Positions 44,626 to 55,823 of a DNA stretch of 64,000 nt are shown here, one piece after another (within the stretch, counting starts at the first letter, position 1; each line of letters begins with the position of its first letter). Source of the stretch: Medicago truncatula (taxonomy: Eukaryota; Streptophyta; Magnoliopsida; Fabales; Fabaceae). The stretch is from NCBI RefSeq assembly GCF_003473485.1, contig NC_053048.1, forward strand, positions 29,322,755 to 29,386,754, written 5' to 3'. Below the pieces are notes generated by a model. The model was not told where the DNA came from, searched no databases, and was given only the letters and a program-made list of their open reading frames with translations. The position numbers were made by a program, and so were the translations under genes.

Positions 44626-45562
44626 CTGAATCACCATTTAAGTCTATAAATTACAGGGGTTGAAATTTTTAATGTTAGTCCTTTTGGGTCGGTCAATATA
44701 GTCCTTGAAATTGTCTTGAAGATACTAAAGTGATTGAAAATTTTCAATTTCAATGATCATTTTAGAATATGTTAATTTTAGGGGCTAGATTGCATGATGT
44801 CGTGACCAATACTATTATAAGACTGAAATAGGTTATTCGCTCTTTCGTTTTATGTTATTTGATGTGTCTATGCTAGGTGGTGCTTACCTAAAGATTCTTG
44901 ATGGCTACATTAGTTCATATGTTGTTGCTATCTGATGAATGGAAAATTTAAATTTGTTGGTCGAGGGTTGAGTACCTCGATTGGTTTGAGCTAAGGGTTA
45001 AGAAGTTGGAGGTCGTCTGTTCAAATTTTGGTAATGTCGACATTGTCCATGACAGTGATTATAATTATGATGTGTTGTTCAATTTTAATATTTAAGGCTC
45101 ATTCTACGCATGCTGATAACTTAATCCTGCCAAGCCCTGTATATTAACATTGATTAGTTGCTCAATATTACAGGTGGATATCTAAGCTGTATTTCGATGA
45201 TATTCTAGAAAATACAGAAGCAAATATATGTCTTGTTATCGATGCTCGTATTTGGAGGATTCTATAAATTGAGCCATCTTCTGCTGCTAGTTCAGGTTGA
45301 AGTTGAACTAGTGATAAATGATAAAAATAAACTAATGTTGTGCAAAATTAGTTCAGTGTTGCTTGTAGCTAAAATGTTATGCTGCCATGCTGGCTTATAC
45401 TATGGTATCCATTGTAATAACATTTCTAAGGCATATAATGACATGTAACTGGTACTATTTTGGATACATAAAAACACGATTTCATGTATTTGTTACACTA
45501 TTAACTCAAATATGATTTTACATTTGATTTAACAAACTCTCCTTAATCCATTTTACCAAAAT

Positions 45563-47572
45563 CTAACGACCACCAGAGAGAAGTGAATCAGCAATAGACA
45601 CAGAGGTGTGTGACATTGTGTTGCCCATAGAAGAAGGATAAGACAAAGGAAAGTCCTCAAAAAATTCTTGGTACCCAAAAGTTAAACCAGAAGAAGATAA
45701 ACTAAGCAAAGACAAATCTGGTAAAGGTATATCCCTTTCCAAATACTGTACAACTTGTCTCATACCTGGTCTAGCCAAAGGTTCTGAATGTGAACACAAC
45801 AAACCAAGTTTCAACACCAATTCAACCTCTTCAGACACATAGTTTGTCCCCAAATTTACATCTTTTGCCTCAAGAATATTACCCCTTTTCCAACACTCAA
45901 AGACACAATCAACCAAAATTACGCATTCATTTTCCGCTACATTTTCAATAGGCCTTCTACCACAAGCAACCTCGAGAAGAAATGCACCAAAAGAAAACAC
46001 ATCAGAAAATTTAGTAGCCTTACCTGTTCTAGTATGTTCAGGTGCTAGATACCCTACAGTTCCAACCAAATGAGTTGTGTGAGGATCAGCACCATGATCA
46101 TACAACCTTGCAAGACCAAAATCTCCTAATCTACCATTCAATTCACCATCTAATAACACATTGCTAGCCTTTATGTCTCTATGAATCACAACCTGCTCCC
46201 ATTCTTCGTGTAGATAAAACAAACCCAAAGCAACACCTTTGATGATTCGAAATCTTTGACTCCAATTCAAGGTCACTCTTGGTTGGTTGTATAGATAATT
46301 GTCTAGACTTCCATTAGGCATGTAATCATAGACCAGAAGCAACTCACCTTTTCGCCTGCAATAGCCGAGAAGTGGAACAAGATTCCTATGACGAAGACGA
46401 CCGATACTAACAATTTCCGACACGAATTCCCTCATCCCTTGTCTTGATTCATGTGAAACCCTCTTCACTGCAACCTCAAGTTTGGAACCTGGCATCACAC
46501 CTTTGTAGACTCTACCAAATCCACCAACTCCTAATAGACCCTTTTCCTTGAAACCCTTTGTGGCAAAGTACAAATCTTTGAACTTAAACCTATGAGGGCC
46601 ATATTCATGCTCCCAATCTTCAAGCAACTCAGCAAACTTCTTTCTCCTTTTGATATAATAAATAACCCCTAAGGTTATCATGAAAACCAAACTTAGCAAA
46701 ACCAAAGGCAATCCAACAGTTAAAAACATGGACTCTTTTTTCTCACCAAATCTTGGTAGCTTAGGAAGTTCAGAGATTACAAGGTTTTCAGCTTGACCAT
46801 TAACCTTAAAACTCCAACCAAGAATATAATGAGAAGTGAAAACTGAACCAGTAGCTGATGAAAATCCAACATACATACTATTGTTTAAAATTGGAGAAAG
46901 ATCTCTGGTCAATGACAACAAAGGTTGTTTTGGTTTAACAACATTAATTGGAGCTAAAGTAACATCAATCTTTTTCTTTTCACCATCATATTCAATCCAT
47001 ACCTGCATAGGATTGCCACTGAAAAGGGTCAAATTCTTGAGTTGACCATTAACATCATAATATCCTGCAGGAGTTGATTTAGCTGATTTCAAATCATTGA
47101 TATCAATACCAACATGGTTATCATTGATATCATTAAACTCACTACTAATAATAGTATCAAGTTCAACACCAAAAACATGGTTGCTACTATTTCCATTGTT
47201 GGATTTGTTAAAGAGACCAAGGTATTGACTTTGTAGTGAATTTGGTAGCCCTTTTGTAGGAGAGACAACAAAAACAATTCCATGGCCACTAAGAGTTGGA
47301 TATTGAGGTCTTATGGCAAACACAAAAGTAGTTGAGAAAGAAGAAACACTTCCATTAGAAGTGTTCTTGAAAACTATAGGATTTGGATAGAAAGCATGTG
47401 CTTTTTCTTGCTTGGTATCATTGGTGAGTCTAAGTAAGCCATTGGAGGTTAAATTAGCAATACCATCAAGATATAAATGTGATGATTGGAAACCATTATA
47501 GATGAAACTGTTATCTTTACTTGCTACCAATGTAACATGAAAAAACAACATGAACGCAAGCTTGAGGAACAT
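45563..47572 (-). CDS. L-type lectin-domain receptor kinase, gene H (intact)
   Basis: Single-exon gene, 669 aa. Signal peptide about 1-18, lectin ectodomain about 20-260 (TRDLSPILNNSMYVGFSSAT), membrane span about 283-306 followed by the basic stop-transfer KRRKK. The kinase has P-loop 348-355, Lys370, catalytic Asp466 in QVVIHRDIKASN, DFG 484-486 and APE 510-512. Its kinase core keeps residues typical of clade-IV LecRKs generally (LVPLLGYCRRKGELLLVYDY, LDGELNGRLGDFGLARLYDH, APEHTRTG), whereas C, D, F and G share derived changes. H may therefore be the least altered member of the cluster (inference). The tail is of the D/G/H type. Probable plasma-membrane receptor kinase, ligand unknown. Confidence 0.96.
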   Translation of the reverse strand: MFLKLAFMLFFHVTLVASKDNSFIYNGFQSSHLYLDGIANLTSNGLLRLTNDTKQEKAHAFYPNPIVFKNTSNGSVSSFSTTFVFAIRPQYPTLSGHGIVFVVSPTKGLPNSLQSQYLGLFNKSNNGNSSNHVFGVELDTIISSEFNDINDNHVGIDINDLKSAKSTPAGYYDVNGQLKNLTLFSGNPMQVWIEYDGEKKKIDVTLAPINVVKPKQPLLSLTRDLSPILNNSMYVGFSSATGSVFTSHYILGWSFKVNGQAENLVISELPKLPRFGEKKESMFLTVGLPLVLLSLVFMITLGVIYYIKRRKKFAELLEDWEHEYGPHRFKFKDLYFATKGFKEKGLLGVGGFGRVYKGVMPGSKLEVAVKRVSHESRQGMREFVSEIVSIGRLRHRNLVPLLGYCRRKGELLLVYDYMPNGSLDNYLYNQPRVTLNWSQRFRIIKGVALGLFYLHEEWEQVVIHRDIKASNVLLDGELNGRLGDFGLARLYDHGADPHTTHLVGTVGYLAPEHTRTGKATKFSDVFSFGAFLLEVACGRRPIENVAENECVILVDCVFECWKRGNILEAKDVNLGTNYVSEEVELVLKLGLLCSHSEPLARPGMRQVVQYLERDIPLPDLSLLSLSSSGLTFGYQEFFEDFPLSYPSSMGNTMSHTSVSIADSLLSGGR

Positions 47573-47617
47573 GATTATAGTAGTTTGTGAATAATAATGA
47601 TTCTGTAGTTCTGTTTA

Positions 47618-47636
47618 GTGTTTATTTATTATATCA
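47618..47636 (-). promoter_or_regulatory. TATA-like element of gene H
   Basis: Minus-strand gatataataaataaaca lies about 50-65 bases before the start codon, at the position equivalent to the other copies, although the leader around it has diverged. Confidence 0.35.
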
Positions 47637-48488
47637 AAGAATTTGTCATAAGTGAAAAAAATAATTTGGAAGTGTCATATAGGGGCCTACTAAGAAATGT
47701 CCAGGAACGGTGGAACCTATAGTAGGGATGATTAGAAAATTTATGCACATGTGAACCACAGAAATTTTCCAACTTTAGTGAACAAGTCAAATTTTTATTT
47801 TACTTATTTGGTTAATTATTCTTTAATGTTTACATCATTACATGTTAAGTGTTTGATCTAAATTGAATATGTGAAATTAAACATCAATGTCATCTATATT
47901 CTTTTAATTTCATACTTGAATGTGTGGATTGGAATGGTCACTATTTTTAGTTATCTAAGTCTATGATTTGCTTGGCGGCTAAGTAAATAGGAGAAAATAT
48001 CATTGTCACTTATTATTGATAGCTTACTTCCATCTCATCTCATTAATTTTTATCATTATCCCCATCTTATTGTTTTTATTTATATATATTTGTTTTTATT
48101 AGGTGATTTATATGTAAGTGACTAATGAGTTTATTTATTTATTAAAATAGAGACGTCCAATTAATAAACTTTTATTGACTCTTTGATTAATAAACTTGTT
48201 TCTTAGTTTATGACTTTTTAAATTTTTAAAAACTACTGGTACTATATAGAAAGCATTTTTTTTATGAACCGGTGCATTTTTAGGGATAGATTTGAACGCA
48301 TGATCTCTGATTAACCTAGAAAATAGTCTTTATTATTTTAAAAAAGTGGCCTTGGGTACCATTTAGAAAGCATTTGGACTTATAATGTCTTTCTTTTTAT
48401 ACAAAATTCTTATTTATCTTTCAATTTTAATATACTTATTTAGAAAGCGGGTGTAATATTATTGTTTTCAAATACGATCCCAAACATT

Positions 48489-48700
48489 GAGTGTATTTAG
48501 ATTGTGATTCAGCGACTTTAAGGCGGAAAAGTCACATTAATTTTCATGTAATTTTGTGTGTTTTATGAGAGGGAAAGATGAAAGGAAAATAATAAAAAGA
48601 CGAGAGAAAAAGTAATATAAGAGAGACATTGATACAAAGTCATTGTGACTTTCCCATCTTAAAATCACCAAATCCCGATATGAAAGTATTTACACCTAAA
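48489..48700. mobile_element. Possible MITE-like inverted repeat
   Basis: The left part gtgtatttagattgtgattc ... ggaaaagtcaca has a loose inverted counterpart on the right (tgtgactttcccatcttaaa ... tatttacacc). Identity is modest and no target duplication was resolved. Confidence 0.35.
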
Positions 48701-49943
48701 GTTTTTTTTTTCTTTCTAAGCTACCGTAATTAAAATCATTGATCTCAAGTATGAGCCTCAAGTTATCGTCATGGCTTATGCCCTATGAGAATAATCCTTA
48801 AGTAGGCTGTGAGATATTTAGTTTCTTACAAGGACTAAACTACCTCCTAGATAAGTAGCTCTAGAAATCGAACCCAAATTATTTTTTTGAGGATGAGTAA
48901 AATATATTTGAGTTCTAATTATTTTTTTACTAAATAGATGTTTTTTATTAAAAAAATTAAATGAGTCATTCATGGGCTTGGCTGCATGGAAAATAATGGA
49001 TGATGACGTGGGAAGACTCGAAGAAGATGACATTGCTAGAGCTATCAATTTAATTTGACATATATTCTCATCATTAGAAGACCCCAACAAACAAGTTTAA
49101 CAAATATACGACTCAAGTTTGAAGATTCAAATCACGTGTATGCATGTTTTTGAAAGTGTGGTCGAATACACGAAGCATGCTACAATCTAGAAAGTCACAA
49201 CTTTTTAATTCTACAATAATAATGATGACTTGGCACACTTTATTTGATATTTGAGTGTATGAATGAGTTATAATTTTCAAAATCACTAGAACTTTGTTGA
49301 AATTGTGATTATTTTCATTGTGACTCGTTGCTACAAATACAATAAGACAACTTAGAAGAAGTTCCCGTCTTACATTGTTTCTCAAATTGTATATGAAAAG
49401 ACCTCTTGGTCTCTAGTTTTCAAAATTCCTTCCTATTTATGAAAAGAGAGAAGAGTCTTTACAACTTAATTAGCACATTACTTAACATGATTAATAACCA
49501 TAGTTAATTTAGGATTTTTTTTACCAAAATAATTGTTTTAAATATATAAATAAAATATGATGGACGGACCAAAACTACTGTTGAACTTTAAAATAGGGGA
49601 CCAATTTCATAAAAAGATGAAAATAGGGGGATCAAAACTACAATTAAGTCAAAATAAAAGGAAGTCATCCCTAATTGTCCAAATTTGATCACTATTATAA
49701 GAAGAAGAAAAATCATTTTTTAAATTAATTGATATACCTTGTTAATATTATAGACCTGATACATCCGTTATTAAATGAATCTAAAAAATGATTTTATGCT
49801 CATAATAATAACCTGATAGTGTAAGTGTTTGTGCATGTGTTGAAAGGTAGTACCGATGTGTTTAATTAGGGGAGGGATATCTGCTGATTTTTAAAAATAA
49901 ATAAAAGCATTAAGATTTTACTAAAATATGTAGCAGTACTTTT

Positions 49944-50328
49944 TGTTAGTTTGTTTTAATTAAAGTTTAGTTTTAGTGATAATCACAATCAGTGGTTAAT
50001 CACAAGTTTGTTTTAGTTTGTTATGAAGTTTGTTACAAGTTTGTTAGAGGTTAGCAGATAAGATCTAGAGTTTGTTACATTGCTTGTGCTTCAAGCAACT
50101 TAGCTAGACATTGTATATAAGCTACCTCCTTTGTATATTTTGTATGTAGAATCAATAAAGATCATTTTACAAATTCATCATAACTTTCTTCTCTCTCAAT
50201 TCTCTCTCTAATTCACATAAAACCTTAGAATCAGAAACTGCTTCTGAACTGCTTCTGAACAGTGCTTCTGAACTAGCTTCTGAACTAACTTCTGAACAAG
50301 CTTCCGCTTCTGATTTTCTGCGCTATCA
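49944..50328 (+). repeat. 5' LTR of the copia element
   Basis: 385 bp, tgttag...gctatca. It contains a TATA-like tgtatataagc (about 50,113) and a poly(A)-signal-like aataaag (about 50,154). The 3' part has a minisatellite built on gcttctgaac. Confidence 0.95.
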
Positions 50329-50345
50329 AATTGGCATCAAGAGCC
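50329..50345 (+). promoter_or_regulatory. Primer-binding site
   Basis: Immediately after the 5' LTR, ttggcatcaagagcc resembles the tggtatcagagc complement of initiator tRNA-Met used by plant copia elements, with a base change and one insertion. Confidence 0.6.
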
Positions 50346-50419
50346 TTTGGTTTCGTTCTAAGGGGTAATCAAGATCTTCAATCACGCAATTTGTAGAAAG
50401 AAACGCTGAAGGAAACACC

Positions 50420-53400
50420 ATGAATGGTAGCAGCAGTTTCAACACACATCTTCCAATTCTTGAAGCACGCAATTGGGAAAGATGGAGTGCAGTGATGAAG
50501 AATCTGTTTGGAGCACAAGATCTGTTGGAAATTGTGCAGGATGGTATACATGAATTAGCTGCGAATGCTACTGAGGTGCAAAGGAACGCACACAAGGAAT
50601 TGAAGAAGAAAGATTGCAAGGCTCTGTTCTTGATTCAACAAAGTCTTGATGAAGGAAACTTTGAAAGAATCTCAAAATCACTGAGTTCAAAGGAAGCATG
50701 GGACATTCTTTCAAAGTATCATGAAGGTGATGATAAAGTGAAGTTGATTAAGCTTCAATCTTTGAGAAGGAAATTTGAATTGATGCAAATGGAAGATGAT
50801 CAGAAGATTTCTGAATACATCTCTAAACTCATTAATCTTGTGAATCAGATGAAGGCTTGTAGTGAAGCAATCACTGATCAACAGATAGTTGAAAAGATTA
50901 TGAGGACCCTATCTTCAAGGTTTGATTTCATTGTGGTGGCAATTCAGGAATCAAAAGATGTTAAGACATTGAAGATTGAGGAGCTGCAGAGTTCATTAGA
51001 AGCTCATGAATTGATGGTTTCAGAAAGAAGCAATGAAAGATCAATTCAACAAGCCCTGCAAGTTCAAACTATCAAGAAGGATGATTATGATAGGAAGAAC
51101 TTCAAGAAAGGAAAGAAAAACTCTAAGGGAGGAAACTGGTCTAAAGGCAAGAACAATGGATCTGATAAAGGTGAATCTTCAAAGGAAGGAAATTCTAATC
51201 AAAAGAAGAAAGTTGATAAGAAGAAGATTCAGTGTTTCAAATGTGAGAAATTTGGACACTATGCCTCTGAATGTTGGTCTGGTAAAGGAAAGCAATCAAA
51301 AAATGATGAAGAGGAAGCCAAAATTGCACAAGATGATTCAGATTCTGAATCATTATTCATGATGGTTACAACAACTAGTAATGAGAGCTGCAATTCAGAA
51401 AGTTGGTTCTTAGATACTGGTTGTTCTAATCACATGACAGGAAACAAGACATGGTTAAGAGAAGTGGATCCTGGAAGAAATACAAAGGTGAAACTTGCAG
51501 ATCATAGAGTCTTAATTGCAGAAGGAATGGGGAATATTGCTATTGAAGGAAAGAATGGGAAAGTGGCAATAATTGAAGAAGTTCTCTATGTTCTTGGAAT
51601 GCAGTGCAATTTGCTGAGTGTAGGTCAGTTCATTCAGAAAGGATACTCAGTTACTATGAAGGACAACACCTTTAAGTTGTTTGATAATCATCAAAGGTTA
51701 GTTTTGAAAACTCCTCTTGCAAAGAATAGAACTTTTCAGACCAATATGAAAGCTGTAGAATTGAACTGTTTATCTGCTATGGTAAAAGATGAAGATAGCT
51801 GGTTATGGCACTATAGATTCGGTCATCTCAATTTTAGAGGTCTTAATCAATTGGTTGATAAAGAAATGATTCTGGGAGTGCCTAAAATTGAGATACCTAA
51901 CATAGTCTGTGATACTTGCTTGTTGGGAAAGCAACCTAGAAGTGCATTCAGTTCAAGTTCAGCAAGTAGATCAAAGGAGCTGCTTAATGTTGTATATTCA
52001 GATGTGTGTGGTCCTTTAGAGGTTCCTTCATTAGGAGGAAACATATATTTCATCAGTTTTGTTGATGAGTTTAGCAGAAAACTCTGGTTATATTTGATTA
52101 AGGCCAAAAGTGAAGCATTTGATATGTTCCAGAAGTTTAAAATCTTAGTTGAAAAACAAAGTGGTAAATCCATTAAGATTTTAAGAACTGATGGTGGTGG
52201 TGAGTATACCTCAAAGGTGTTTGAGAAGTTTTGTGAAGACAATGGCATTGTACATGAAGTCACTGCTCCTTATACTCCACAACACAATGGTTTGGCTGAA
52301 AGAAGGAATAGAAGCCTGCTTGACATGACCAGAAGCATGCTAAAGATGAAGAAGATGCCTAATACATTTTGGGGAGAAGCAGTAAGAACTGCAGCATACA
52401 TCTTAAACAGATGTCCCACTAAAAAACTTAATCAAATTCCTGAAGAAATTTGGTTAGGATGCAAGCAGTCAGCAAAACACTTGAGAGTGTTTGGTTCATT
52501 GTGCTATATGCATATCCCTGATGCAAAGAGAAGGAAGTTGGGGGATAAGAGTGAACCTATGATACTGGTTGGCTATCATGAGACAGGTGCATACAGATTG
52601 TATCATCCTCTGAATCACTCTATAGTGATTAGTAGAGATGTAAAAATCTGTGAAAATGAAGCATGGGATTGGACCAAGAAAGAGAAGAGTTCCAGTCACA
52701 CAATTCCCACAATAATTGAAGATGATGATCAAGTTGAACAAGTTCAACTTGATACTGAAGTTCAACCTGAAGTCATGTTGAAGAGAATCAAGTCACTAGA
52801 ACTTCAGTTAGACAGAGATTTGCTTCAACTAGATTAGCTGGACATGAAGTCATTCCAGATAATGTAGTTAATGAAGAAGGGGAATTTGTTCATTTTGCAC
52901 TATTAGCAGATGCAGAACCAATCAATTATGAAGCAGCATTGAATGAAAAGGTATGGAAGAATGCTATGATTGAGGAGTTGAATTCAATCAACAGAAACAA
53001 CACATGGAAGTTGATTGAACTGCCTGCTAGTAAGAAACCAATAGATATGAAGTGGGTTTTCAAATTGAAACTGAAGCCAAATGGTGAAGTAGCCAAGCAC
53101 AAAGCAAGATTAGTGGCTAGGGGATTCATGCAGAAGGCTGGTTTGGATTACTTTGAAGTATATGCTCCAGTTGCTAGATTGGAAACTGTGAGATTGATAG
53201 TTGCTATAGCTTGTGGAAGAAACTGACCAATGCATCATTTGGATGTAAAATCTGCTTTTCTAAATGGTCCTTTAGATGAAGAAGTGTATGTGACACAACC
53301 ACCAGGTTTCAAAATCAAAGGGAAAGAGGATATGGTGTATAGATTACACAAAGCTCTCTATGAATTGAAACAGGCACCAAGAGCTTGGAACAAGAGAATT

Positions 53401-54459
53401 GACAGCTTTCTTGTGCAGCAAGAATTTGTCAAATGCAAGTCTGAGTATGGTGTATATGTGAAGAAAGGAAGTGAAGGTAATCAACTACTCATCTGTCTTT
53501 ATGTTGATGATCTGATAGTGACTGGTAGTGATATGAATGAGATAGAAGCATTCAAATCACAAATGATGAGTGAGTTTGAAATGTCAGATTTAGGAAAATT
53601 GACATACTTTCTAGGCATTGAATTTACTGAAGTTGCAGAGGGATTGGTAATGAACCAAAAGAAGTATGCATCTGATATATTGAAAAGGTTCAATATGATG
53701 AGCTGCAATCCATCATCATCACCAGCTGAGACAAATGTAAAACTGGTGATGAATGAAGATGAAGAACCTGTGAATCCTACATTGTTCAAGCAAATTGTTG
53801 GTTCACTGAGGTATCTATGCAATAGTAGGCCTGATATTGCATATGCAGTTGGTATAATCAGTAGATTCATGAGTGGACCAAGAGTCTCTCACCTGCTAGC
53901 AGCCAAAAGAGTGATGAGATACATCAAAGGAACACTGCAGTATGGTATTCTATTTCCTAAATGTTTGAATGATAGTTCTATGGAACTGATGGCATATTCT
54001 GATGCTGATTGGTGTGGAGACAGACAAGATAGAAAGAGCACTTTAGGGTACCTATTCAAGTTTATGAATGCTCCAATTTCATGGTGTGCTAAGAAGCAAC
54101 CAGTTGTAGCATTGTCAACCTGTGAATCTGAGTATATTGCAGGGTGTATGGCAGCATGTCAGACAATATGGCTTGAAAATATACTCAAAGAGATGGAGAT
54201 AGAGGTTAGCAGACCTATAGAATTGCTCATAGACAACAAATCTGCTATAAGCTTAGCAAGAAATCCAGTTCTGCATGGAAGAAGCAAGCATATAGAAGCA
54301 AAGTTTCATTTTCTGAGGGAGCAAGTGAACAAGGGAGCACTACAGATTGTTCATTGCTCTACTGAGCTGCAGCTTGCAGACATATTCACTAAGGCATTGA
54401 AGGTTGACAGATTCATCAAGCTCAGAAGTTTGATTGGAATGAAGGAAGTGGAAACTTGA
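50420..54459 (+). pseudogene. Copia Gag-Pol polyprotein, one frameshift and one stop
   Basis: Gag starts at 50,420 ([20 protein letters not shown]) and carries a UBN2-type capsid and the zinc knuckle [14 protein letters not shown] (about 51,231). Protease motif [13 protein letters not shown] is near 51,405. The pre-integrase zinc region is [12 protein letters not shown]...CDTCLLGK (51,810-51,930). The integrase core has [19 protein letters not shown] and [11 protein letters not shown], then [21 protein letters not shown] frame loss near 52,800 and a stop at 53,224-53,226 (where W is expected in GRNWPMHHLD) break the frame. RT has [35 protein letters not shown] and intact YVDD (about 53,500). 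RNase H has YSDADWCGDRQDRKSTLGY and LSTCESEYIAGCMA. With two repairs the polyprotein would be complete; I treat it as non-autonomous but very recent. Confidence 0.95.
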
Positions 54460-54461
54460 AT

Positions 54462-54471
54462 TAAGGGAGGA
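54462..54471 (+). promoter_or_regulatory. Polypurine tract
   Basis: aagggagga directly before the 3' LTR, the usual plus-strand primer site. Confidence 0.8.
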
Positions 54472-54891
54472 TGTTAGTTTGTTTTAATTAAAGTTTAGTT
54501 TTAGTGATAATCACAATCAGTGGTTAATCACAAGTTTGTTTTAGTTTGTTATGAAGTTTGTTACAAGTTTGTTAGAGGTTAGCAGATAAGATCTAGAGTT
54601 TGTTACATTGCTTGTGCTTCAAGCAACTTAGCTAGACATTGTATATAAGCTACCTCCTTTGTATATTTTGTATGTAGAATCAATAAAGATCATTTTACAA
54701 ATTCATCATAACTTTCTTCTCTCTCAATTCTCTCTCTAATTCACATAAAACCTTGGAATCAGAAACTGCTTCTGAACTGCTTCTGAACAGTGCTTCTGAA
54801 TTGCTTCTGAACAGTGCTTCTGAACTGCTTCTTAACTAGCTTCTAAACTAGCTTCTGAACAAGCTTCCGCTTCTGATTTTCTGCGCTATCA
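54472..54891 (+). repeat. 3' LTR of the copia element
   Basis: 420 bp. It matches the 5' LTR almost base for base up to the gcttctgaac minisatellite, which here has extra and altered units (for example cttcttaac, cttctaaac), explaining the 35-bp length difference. It ends gctatca before the ctttt target duplication. Confidence 0.95.
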
Positions 54892-54896
54892 CTTTT

Positions 54897-55142
54897 TTAG
54901 TCCTAAAATTTGAAACATGAACTATTCTCGAGACGGTGTGACCTCCCTCATTCAAGTTACAAAATCAATCTCTTGTCATTAAGGTGACATCTCTTAAACA
55001 AATAATGTTCCAGAGTTGATATACCCGTTAATATATTTTTTCCTAGTGTATAAATGAGACAACGAAGTTTGATAGGTATTGACAGAAATTAAAAGTTTGT
55101 TAATATTGACAATTGTTTTAAAAAATATTAATTTAAGTGATT
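54897..55142. other. Intergenic DNA between copia and LINE tail
   Basis: AT-rich, no gene; the first about 60 bp recall legume MITE interiors (aaatttgaaacatg). The left copy of the LINE target duplication ends at 55,142. Confidence 0.4.
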
Positions 55143-55806
55143 TTTTTTTTGGTTACGGAGCTAAAAATAAAAAGGAAAAGGCAACAGAAAAAGACTAAGC
55201 TCTAGAGTAAAGAACTCCCATGGCGTCGTTCTTAATCAGCGGAAGGAGGTCGCTTGGAGAAGTATCGTAAGTTGAAAATTCTTCATTCGAAATGGCACCG
55301 AGCTTAGCTAAAAAATCAGCACAATGGTTTCCTTCTCTTAGACAATGATGAACGGTGAAATTCCTTGAAGACAAGAGATCTTTGATATCTTGAATTAAAA
55401 CAGCATAGGTGTGGTAAATGGAGGCATGCTCAGTGAGGAGCTGAATGGAGAGGAGAGCATGGAGTCCGAGTAACAAACCATTTCGTCGATATCTGAATCT
55501 ATGGCCAGCAGAATACCACGGTGGATTGCTGTAAGCTCGGCAAACAAAATGTCAAAACTTGTTGAAATATAACCAGAGAAACCTTTAAGGAATAAACCTG
55601 CAGAATTTCTGATGATTCCACCAAAACCCGCTCTAATAGGGAGTTCCCAAGCAGCTACCATCAACATTGAGCACAAAACAATTAAAGTTGCTGTCATTCC
55701 AGCGAACCATGCGATCAGGATGGGAAGTTGCTTCAGAATGCAGCGCGTTTTCAATCGTTTCCACCGTGTTTTGAATTTGGAAATTGATACGAACAAGGGA
55801 CCAGGG
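55143..55806 (-). mobile_element. 5'-truncated LINE tail with RNase H domain
   Basis: Bounded by the 17-bp direct repeat tattaatttaagtgatt (55,126-55,142 and 55,807-55,823). A poly(T) run starts at the left end, which is the poly(A) tail on the minus strand. Coding remnants on that strand read as an RNase H domain of the RVT_3 type: VDGSCL, AGFGGIIRNSAG, FAELTAIHRGI, YSDSM and GNHCADFLAKLG. These supply the four acidic positions. At least two frame changes occur (near 55,632 and 55,450). Plant L1-type LINEs often carry this C-terminal domain (family knowledge). Confidence 0.88.
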
Positions 55807-55823
55807 TATTAATTTAAGTGATT

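Larger units (their letters stand above)
43254..45562. other. Intergenic duplication unit between G and H
   Basis: Collinear with the C-D intergenic region from about 43,740 to 45,470, with small indels; for example about 95 bp present at 27,440-27,535 is missing near 45,180. It includes the best-preserved copy of the unidentified gene fragment. No intact gene. Confidence 0.65.
47573..49943. other. Intergenic DNA, right edge of the cluster
   Basis: The lectin-RLK leader similarity fades after about 47,960. A possible MITE lies at 48,489-48,700. Short minus-strand frames at 48,818-49,090 and 49,113-49,385 are not recognised. No gene supported. Confidence 0.5.
49944..54891 (+). mobile_element. 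Young, nearly intact Ty1/copia retrotransposon
   Basis: About 4.95 kb with LTRs beginning TG and ending CA, flanked by the 5-bp target duplication ctttt (49,939-49,943 and 54,892-54,896). The order is 5' LTR, primer-binding site, gag, protease, integrase, RT, RNase H, polypurine tract, 3' LTR, which is the copia order. The LTRs differ by about one substitution in their first 290 bp, so the insertion is recent. It sits in AT-rich intergenic DNA on the opposite strand to the lectin-RLK cluster. Confidence 0.97.

Noticed and set aside
49944-54891. Copia element considered as an intact autonomous element
   Set aside because: A frameshift near 52,800 and a stop at 53,224-53,226 break the polyprotein despite intact YVDD and LTRs.
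55195-55796. RNase H reading considered as a host gene
   Set aside because: A 17-bp target duplication and poly(A) end show it is a truncated LINE, and it is frameshifted.
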